Part shown: in pieces, positions 1-9,100 of the stretch
Layout: each line of letters begins with the position of its first letter
Numbering within the stretch: position 1 is the stretch's first letter
Assembly: GCA_964344785.1 (NCBI GenBank)
Contig: CAYFOR010000037.1
Location: forward strand, 1 to 24,807
Length of the DNA stretch: 24,807 bases
Source of the DNA: Thiopontia sp964344785
Lineage (GTDB): Bacteria > Pseudomonadota > Gammaproteobacteria > GCF-002020875
Reading direction: 5' to 3'
Translations under genes and position numbers: made by a program
Notes under the pieces: model-generated
Databases searched by the model: none
Told to the model about the DNA's origin: nothing
What the model saw: only the letters and a program-made list of their open reading frames with translations

Positions 1-101
1 AATAGAGGGCGCGCCTCCTTGTTTTATGGGTTATTTGGTGAATAAGGCGGGCTTATAGTAGTGCGGGTTTTTTTGAAGCCAATAATGTTTTTTCTCATGC
101 A

Positions 102-3100
102 ATGCAGGGCTCATACAACAATGTTTCCTCTGCTATCTATATTAATTTCCAGTCATCAGATCCGGCATACGATAATCAACCAACCAATGGGGATTATTAT
201 GTTCAGCTCTTTATATATGGGTCTGGCGCATACGTTTCTGAAAATTGGCCTGATTGGAGTAATTCTACTCATACTTTTGTTGCATCAAGCCTTACTTTCA
301 ACTCAGCCCCAACTATTAGTGGAGCACCCAGCGATATAACGGTAACTGAAGACATTGCCTCCAATCTCGATCTCTCTGCGATTACTACGGCAGATAGCGA
401 TGGGGACAGCCTGACCATGACCCTTACTGTTTCGGAGGGTACGCTGACTGCCAGCAGTGGTGGCAGCGTCACGGTAGGTGGCAGTGGCAGTTCAACCATG
501 ACTCTGAGTGGTACTGCCGCCAATATCAACACTTTTCTCGATACTGCCTCCAACATCCAGTACACCAGCGCCAGTGATGATAGTGGTGATAATGCGGCAA
601 CGTTGAGCGTCAAGGTCAACGATGGCACGGTAGACTCCTCCACCTCCACAGTCAATCTTGATATTACCAACGTTAACGATGCCCCCAGCTTCAGCAGTGG
701 CGCGACTCTCTCTGCGGTCAACGAGGATGTCAGCAGTCCTTCGGGTGCCACAGTCAGTACGCTGCTGAACGGCAACTTCAGTGATAGTGCGGACAGCGAC
801 TCGTTCGCCGGTATCGCCGTCAGCGCCGACGCATCCAACGACTCCACCGAAGGAGATTGGGAGTACAGCACCGACGGTAGCACCTGGTACGATATTGGCA
901 GTGTCACGACTGCCAGTGCATTGCTGCTTGATACCAATGCCACCCTTCGTTTTGTTCCGGTTGCCGACTACAACGGTACTCCGGGATCACTCACCGTATT
1001 CGCGGTAGATAACTCCTCGGCCACCACCTTTACCAGTGGAGCCACCCGCCAGACCTTCGACACCATGGCGGACGATGCCACCAGCAAGGTCTCCACCTCC
1101 GGTGTCAGTGTCGGCACTTCGGTGACGGCCATCAACGACGAGCCCACGCTGAGTGCCACCGGTGCCAATCCCACCTACACCGAAGATGGTAGTGGTTCAA
1201 CTCTCTTTACCGGCTCTACCGTCAGTACTGTGGAGTCGGGGCAGAGTATCGCCTCGATGAAGGTGACGGTGACCAATGTGACCGACAGCACCGAATACCT
1301 GATTGTGGATGGCACCGATGTAGCATTGACCGATGGTATCAGTGGCACTTCCTCCTCCAACAGCTTTGGCTACAGCGTATCGGTCAGTGGCAGTACCGCT
1401 ACAGTGACCATCACCAAGACCGATACCGCTGCCAACTACGACACCCTGATCGAAGGGTTGAAATACAAGAACAGTGCAGATGATCCCACCACCGGAAGCA
1501 GTCGTGTGGTCACCATCACCGAACTGGTGGATAGCGGCAGCAGCAGTGGCGATAACGACAACACTGCGGTGCTTTCAGTCGCATCCACAGTAACGGTTGC
1601 AGGGTTGAATGATGAGCCGACCCTGACCGCTACCGGTGCCAATCCCACCTATACCGAGGAGGGAAGTGGTTCGACCCTCTTTACCGGTGCCACCTTGAGC
1701 ACCATAGAGGCAGGACAGACCCTGGAGTCGATGAAGGTAACGGTGACCAATGTCACCGACAGCACCGAATATCTGATTGTGGATGGTACTGACGTGGCGC
1801 TGACCGATGGTATCAGCGGTACCTCTTCCTCCAACAGTTTCGGTTACAGCGTTTCGGTGAGCGGTACCACCGCCACGGTAACCATTACCAAGAGTGCCAG
1901 CACCAGCGTCTACGACACGATGCTGGAGGCGCTGCAGTACAAGAACAGCGCAGAAGATCCATCGACCGGCAGCACACGGGTAATCACCATCACCGAGCTG
2001 GTTGATAGTGGTAGCAATAGTGGCTCCAATGATAGTACGGCTGCACTATCGGTTGCGTCTACGGTCACGGTAGCCCCCGCCAGTGACGCCCCGGTGGTCA
2101 CAGCGGGCGCAACGCTCTCCTACACCGAGAACGGCAGTGCTGCGGCGATCGATGAGACCATCACCATCAGTGATGTGGACGACACCCAGATTGCCGGGGC
2201 CACCGTCACCATCAGTGTCGGCCTGACCAGTGGCGATACCCTAGGCTTTACTACACAGAATGGTATCAGCGGCAGCTACAACAGCAGTAGCGGCGTACTC
2301 ACCTTGAGCGGCACTGCCACGGTAGCCCAGTACCAGACCGCACTACGCACCGTAACCTATAGCAGCAGTTCGGAGGATCCCATTGCAAGCAGTTCCAGCC
2401 GTACCATCAGCTGGGTGGTGACCGATGCCGACTCCGACGGCGCAGGTGTGGCGTCCAGTACCGCAGTCACCAGCACTGTCAGTATCACCGCCACCAATGA
2501 TGCACCAACCTCCTCCGATAAAACGGTGAGTGTCAATGAGGACAGCAGCTATACCTTTACGGTAAGCGACTTCAACTTTAGCGATGTCGATAGTGCTGAC
2601 AGTCTCTATATGATCGAAATCACCTCGGTGCCCTTTGTCGGCCGTCTGACCTTGAACGGTGCTACCGTTAGTGCCACCAACCTGATCTTCGCCTCTGACA
2701 TCACTGCCGGTAAACTGAAGTTCACCCCGGCGCTGAATGCCAGTGGCAGTAGCTATGCGAGTTTCGGTTTCAAGGTGCAGGATGGTACCGAGTGGGCCAG
2801 CTCCGGCTCCACCATGACGGTCGATGTCACTGCGCAGAACGATGCACCGACCTCCAATGCCAACTCCATCACCCTGAACGAGGAGGCGACCCATACCTTC
2901 ACCAGCAGCGATTTCCCCTTCAGTGATGTCGATAGCGGTGCGGCCATTGCTTCGGTGAAGATTATTGCCCTTCCCGGATCGGGTGGCACCCTGAGCCACA
3001 GTGACAGTGGTGCGGTGAGTGTCAATGACGTGATCACCATCGCCGATATCAATGCGGGTAAGCTCACCTATACCGATGCCGCCGGCTACGTGAACGGTGG

Positions 3101-6100
3101 TACCGATTTTATGCAATTCCAGGTGGGGGATGGCACCACCTTCAGTGATACCGAGACCATGACCATCAACATCACCCCGTCGGGTGGTAGCGAGACCATC
3201 GATCTCTCCGGCTCCTCGATCAACTGGGATCCGGTGCTGGTCGCCACCGAGTTTGACTACGATGACGATACCCAGGCCAACAAGGATGGTCTTGACCTGG
3301 TGGGGGATAACGACCACCCGATGCTCTATACCAAGTACGACAGCAAGGGCGGGGGAAGTGAATCCGATGACGAGATCGGTTTCCGCATCCGCATCGGTGA
3401 AGGGAAGGACAATGTGGCCTACTTTATTGCCGTCGATGCAAACGCTGATGGCGCAATCGATCTGCTGCTGAGTGCGGACAAGAGAAATGGTGGCAAGGGG
3501 ATCTCGATCTGGGAACCGGGCAGTGGGGCCAACAACTCACCGGCCACCACCAGTTTTACCGAGCCATCCAGTCAGATTACCTACGATATCAGCTCCAGTA
3601 ACTACAGTTTCGATGCGGTCAATGGAACCACCGACCCTGCTGCCACCGATACCGATATGGACGACGGGCGTAGCGGTACCGACTATTTTGTCAGCTTCAA
3701 GCTCCCCTTTGCCGACTTCCAGTCAGAGATGCAGAGGATTGCCGGAATCTCGATCACCAAGGATTCCAGCATGCAGTATGCGTTGATCACCTCGACACAG
3801 GACAATGCCATCAACGGTGATATCGGCGGTACCAGCGGCAACAGCAGTAGCACCATGACCTATGCGGAGCTGGGCGTCTGGTCAGGCACTTTGACTCCAT
3901 CCACACCACCGAGCGAATTCAACCCCTACAACCATGCCCCGGTGGTGGCTGATGCGATTGCTGACATCACCCTGAGTGATGGCGGTGACTGGAGCTTCCG
4001 TTTCGACTCCGATGTCTTCTATGATACCGATGGTGATACCTTGAGCTACAGTGCCAAACGGACCGATGGCTACCCACTGCCCGACTGGCTCTCGTTCGAT
4101 TCATCGACCCGCACATTCAGTGGCAACCCACCGGAGAGCTTCAAGGGGCAGACCCTGTCGATCGATCTCACCGCCGATGATGGCAATGGAGGCACCGTCA
4201 CCGACACCTTCACCGTCACCCTGCCGGCTGAGACCAACAATGCACCAGTACTCGACAATCCACTCTCTGACCAGACCTATGCTGGCAGTGGCGAATGGAG
4301 CTACACGGTGCCTGCCAACACCTTCTCCGACCCCGATGGAGATCCACTGACCTGGTCGGCTACCCAGGCCGATGGCACCGCACTACCGAGCTGGCTCAGT
4401 TTCAATGCACTGACCCGCACCTTCAGTGGCAACCCCCCCGGTGACACCAATGACATTTTCCTCAAGGTGACGGTCTCGGATGGTAATAGCGGGTCTGCAT
4501 TCAGTACCTTCCATCTGGAGATCGATGCCGACACCACCAACGATACCCCGGTGATCTCCAATGCGATCGCCGATCAGACCTTCAGTGGAGAAGGGAACTG
4601 GATCTATCAGGTGCCCACCAATGCGATTACCGATCCCGATGGTGAAAATCTCACCTGGTCTGCAACTCAGGGGGATGACTCGGCACTGCCCGGCTGGCTC
4701 ACATTCAACACCTCGACCCGCACCTTCAGTGGCAATCCACCGCACGATGCTTCCTGGCTCGATCTCAAGGTGACCGGCACCGATGGGAGCAGCGAGACGG
4801 TGAGTGATACCTTCCGCATCACCTTCACCTCGGTCAACGATACCCCGACACTTGAGAATCCGATCAGTGCGCAGAGCTTCAGTGGTACCGGGGACTGGAC
4901 CTTCCAGTTCAACTCCAATGTGTTTTCCGATGTCGAGACCAATAGCGGCAGCTACAGTTCACCGGATGTAATCAGCTACACCGCAGCACTGGCCGATGGC
5001 TCCTCACTGCCCAGCTGGCTCAGCTTCACCTCCGCCACCCGCACCTTCAGCGGTAATCCATCCAATGGAGTGGGGCGTCTCGATATCCGTGTTACCGCCG
5101 ACGATGGCAATGGGGCCACGGTGAGTGACACCTTTGCAGCAGTATTTAGCGGAACCAATGATGCTCCATCCAGCTCAGACAACACCGTGTCCGCCACGGA
5201 AGACACCAACTTTGTCTTCTCCACCTCCGACTTCCCGATCACCGACCTGGATAATGATGAGGTCAACAGTGTGGAGATCACTGCGCTGGAGAGCGTCGGC
5301 ACCCTGCAGTTCTACAACGGCTCATCGTGGGTGGATGTGACTGCGAATCAAGAGATCTCCGCCTACGATATTGCAGCCAACTATCTGCGTTTTGTGCCGG
5401 TAGCCGATGCCAACGGCAACAGCTACGACAGCTTCTCCTACAAGGTGACCGACAGTCAGGGGATCAGTACCAGCGCCTACACCATGACCATCAACGTCAC
5501 TGCGGTCAACGATACGCCGACCCTGAATGCGGTCACCACCATTACGGTGACCGATACCAGCTCGGATGACACCTACAGCGACACTGCGGCCACTCTGGTC
5601 TCCAACGATATCGACAATGACAACAGTACCCTGGTCTATTCCATCACCGGGCAGAGCAGCGAGAGCAATACCATCAGCGGTACCACCTACAACCGCAAAC
5701 TGGTAGGGGGTTACGGCACTCTCTATCTCGGCAGCAGTAGTGGTGACTACCGTTATGTGGTCAATGACACGGCCGTAGAGGCACTGAAGAGCGATACCTC
5801 GGAGTACTTCACCTTCAACGTATCGGATGGCTACCTCTCTGCCTCGCGTACGTTAACGGTGAGTCTTGTGGCGGCCAATGACACACCGCAGATCAGTGCA
5901 ACGTTGACCTCGAATACCTATACCGATACTGCAGCCGATGATAGCTGGAGCAGTGTAGCCGGAATACTCGGCAGCAGTGATCGGGATTTCGGAGAAACGG
6001 CGACCTACAGCATTGTCGGTCAATCCTCTGACAGCTCACAGGATGGATTCACCCACAGTCTGGCCGGCAGCTACGGTACCCTCTATCTCAACAGCAGTAG

Positions 6101-9100
6101 CGGTGCCTATCGCTATGACCCAACCGACAGTGCAATCGAAGCGCTGACAAGCGATGCAACCGACAGCTTCACCCTGCGAGTGACCGATGGTAGCAGTGCT
6201 AGCGATGATCAGGCACTGACCATCTCGCTGACCGCAGCCAATGATACTCCGACGCTAAGTGCCTCACTGACCCAGTCCACCTTTGTCGATACCGCTGATG
6301 ATGACACCTTCAGCTCGGTCAGCGGCAGCTTGACCACAGTCGACCGCGACAGTGGTGCGAGTCAGACCTACAGCATCAGCGGTCAGAGCAGTGACACCAG
6401 TCTCAGTGGCTATACCCACAGCAAGACGGGCACCTATGGCACCCTCTACCTCAACAGCAGTAGCGGTGCCTACATCTACCAGCCCAATGATTCGGCGCTG
6501 GATGGACAGTCTGCCGGCAGCAACTCCGAGAGCTTTACGCTGAGTGTCAGTGATGGATCGCTCAGTGACAGCAAGACCCTCACCATCTATGCGGTCGGTG
6601 CCAGTGACCAGCCGGTGATTACCGAGGGGAGTGACACCGAGACAATTGCCGAGACCGATGCAGCCCTGAGTACCAGCGGTACCATGCGGGTGACCGATCT
6701 CGATTTTGCCGATGAGGTGCAGCTCACCCGAACGGTTGCCGCCAGTGGTAACCCCTCGATCACTATAAGCGACAGTGACCTGCTGGCGATGATGACGGTT
6801 ACACCGACCACGGTACTGGATAATAGCAGCGATATCACCGCCCAGTTCAACTGGAGCTTCAACTCCGGTGCCACCACCTTTGATGGGCTGGATGCAGGGC
6901 GTCAGCTTATATTGACCTACACCATCACTGCGACCGATACCGGTACCCCGACCCTGACAGCTACTGATACCGTTACCATCACCATCAACGGTACCGATGA
7001 TGGCCCAACCCTGGGGGCAGTCACCAGCATCAGCTACACCGATCAGGCAGGAGATGACAGCTTTGCCGAGACCAGTGGCACCCTGGATGGCGGAGATCTG
7101 GATGTCAATGCAACCCTGACCTATAGTGTATTGGGGCAATCGAGTGACACCAGTCGCAACGGCTTTACCCACAGCCGCAGCGGCACCTACGGCTCCCTCT
7201 TTCTCAACAGCAGTAACGGCAATTACCTCTACGTACCGGACAATACGGCGATTCAGGCACTGACCAGTGATAGCAGTGAGGTTTTCAGTGTACGTGTCAG
7301 TGACGGTACCGGGACGGCTGATCGTACCCTGACCATCAGTCTGACGGCGGCCAACGATACCCCGGAGCTGACCGCCAGTGTCGAGAGTGTGACCTATACG
7401 GATACCTCTGCGACTGACAGCTTTGTCACCACCAATGGCGTTTTGAGTACTACCGATCGGGATAGCGGGGCGACTCAGTCCTATAGTGTGAGTGGTGGTA
7501 GCTCTGATACTTCGGTCAATGGTTACACGCACAGCAAATCGGGAACCTACGGTACCCTCTACATCAATAGTGATAGTGGTGCCTACAGCTATATTCCGAA
7601 TGACAGTGCAATCAACGGACTCTCTGCCGGTAGCAACAACGAGACCTTTACCCTGTCGGTGAGTGATGGCTCGGCCAGCGATAGTGTGACACTGACAGTC
7701 TATGCGGTCGGGATCAGCGATACTCCGATCATTACCGATGCGGCGGATACGGCCGGGCTCACAGAAACCGACAGTGGACTCACCACCAGTGGCAGTCTGA
7801 CTGTATCGGATCTCGATACCAGCGACACCGTAAATCTCACCACTTCCCTGGCCGTTTCCGGTACCGGAACCACCTCGACCAGCTCCAGTGATCTGCTCAA
7901 TATGCTCTCACTCTCTTCATCGAGTATCCTCTCCAATGGCAGTGATGTGGAGGCGAGTGTCGACTGGACCTTCGACAGCGGGGCAGTGGCCTTTGATGAA
8001 CTGGCTGCAGGGGAGACGGTAATCCTCACCTATACGATCACTGCAGCAGATACCGGCAGTCCAAGCCTCTCCGACACCGATACCATCACCATTACCATTA
8101 CCGGTACCAACGATGACCCGGTGATCAGCAATGGTGCAGACACCGCCTCAATCAGCGAAACCGATAGTGCGATTTCCGCCTCTGGAAACTTCACCGTGGT
8201 CGACAAGGATGTGACCGATGTGGTCTCTGTCCAGACCTCTCTGGTGGTGAGTGGATCCTCCAGCCTGCTCGATAGCAGCAAGCCGAGTGACAGTACCTTG
8301 CTGGGAATGCTGAGCCTGGACAGTACGCCTGTACTGAATGGCAGTAATGATACCGTCACCCTGGGGTGGACCTTTGACTCCGGTAACGAGACCTTCAACT
8401 ATATCGCCACCGGCGAAACCCTGATTTTGACCTACACCATTGTGGTGAGTGATGATGACAGCTCCACCAGTAGTGATCGGACTACAGTCACCGTCACCAT
8501 CACCGGTACCAATGACCGGCCCACTGCGGTGGTCGATACCGGGACTGCGGTGGAGTCGGGTGGTACCTCGAATGGTAGTGGGGGTAGTGATGCCACCGGC
8601 AACGTGCTGACCAACGATATTGAACTGGATACTGCCAATGAGGATACCTGGAGTGTTACCGCCTTCTCCTTCAGTGGAACCTCAGGGTCAGTGGGTAGCG
8701 AGCTGAGTGGTAACTACGGATCACTGACCCTCAACAGTGATGGTAGCTACACCTATGCGATCAATGAGTCTCACAGTGACGTGGAGGTACTGCGCACCGC
8801 TGCGGATACCTTGACCGAGGTCTTCAACTATACGGTACAGGATGCCGGTGGCCTCAATCACAGCAATACTCTGACCCTCACCATTGAGGGTATCAATGAC
8901 CGACCCACACTGACTGGAAGTACCGTTGCCGATGATCTGAAGGTGATGGGCGCCTCTTACAGTGCGGATGCCTCGGTGCTGTTTGCCGATATCGACAGAA
9001 ATGGCGAGAGCTTCACCTACAGTGCAGCCAATCTGCCACCGGGTATCACTATCGACTCCTCTACTGGTGTGCTCTCAGGGGGAGGAACCCTGCCTGGAAA

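Noticed and set aside
2343..3317. Long - strand open frame (324 codons) inside the adhesin gene
   Set aside because: It lies opposite repetitive GAT/ACC/AGT-rich coding sequence that lacks stops on the other strand. The translation has no recognisable domain, and the + strand reading is clearly the real protein.
6264..7532. Long - strand open frame (422 codons) inside the adhesin gene
   Set aside because: Same cause: it is a shadow of the repeated modules, its composition is skewed to Gly/Arg/Thr/Ile, and it has no start context.
1140..8114. CRISPR-like repeated pattern
   Set aside because: The repeats are coding, in frame, hundreds of bases long and diverged; there are no short identical repeats with unique spacers.
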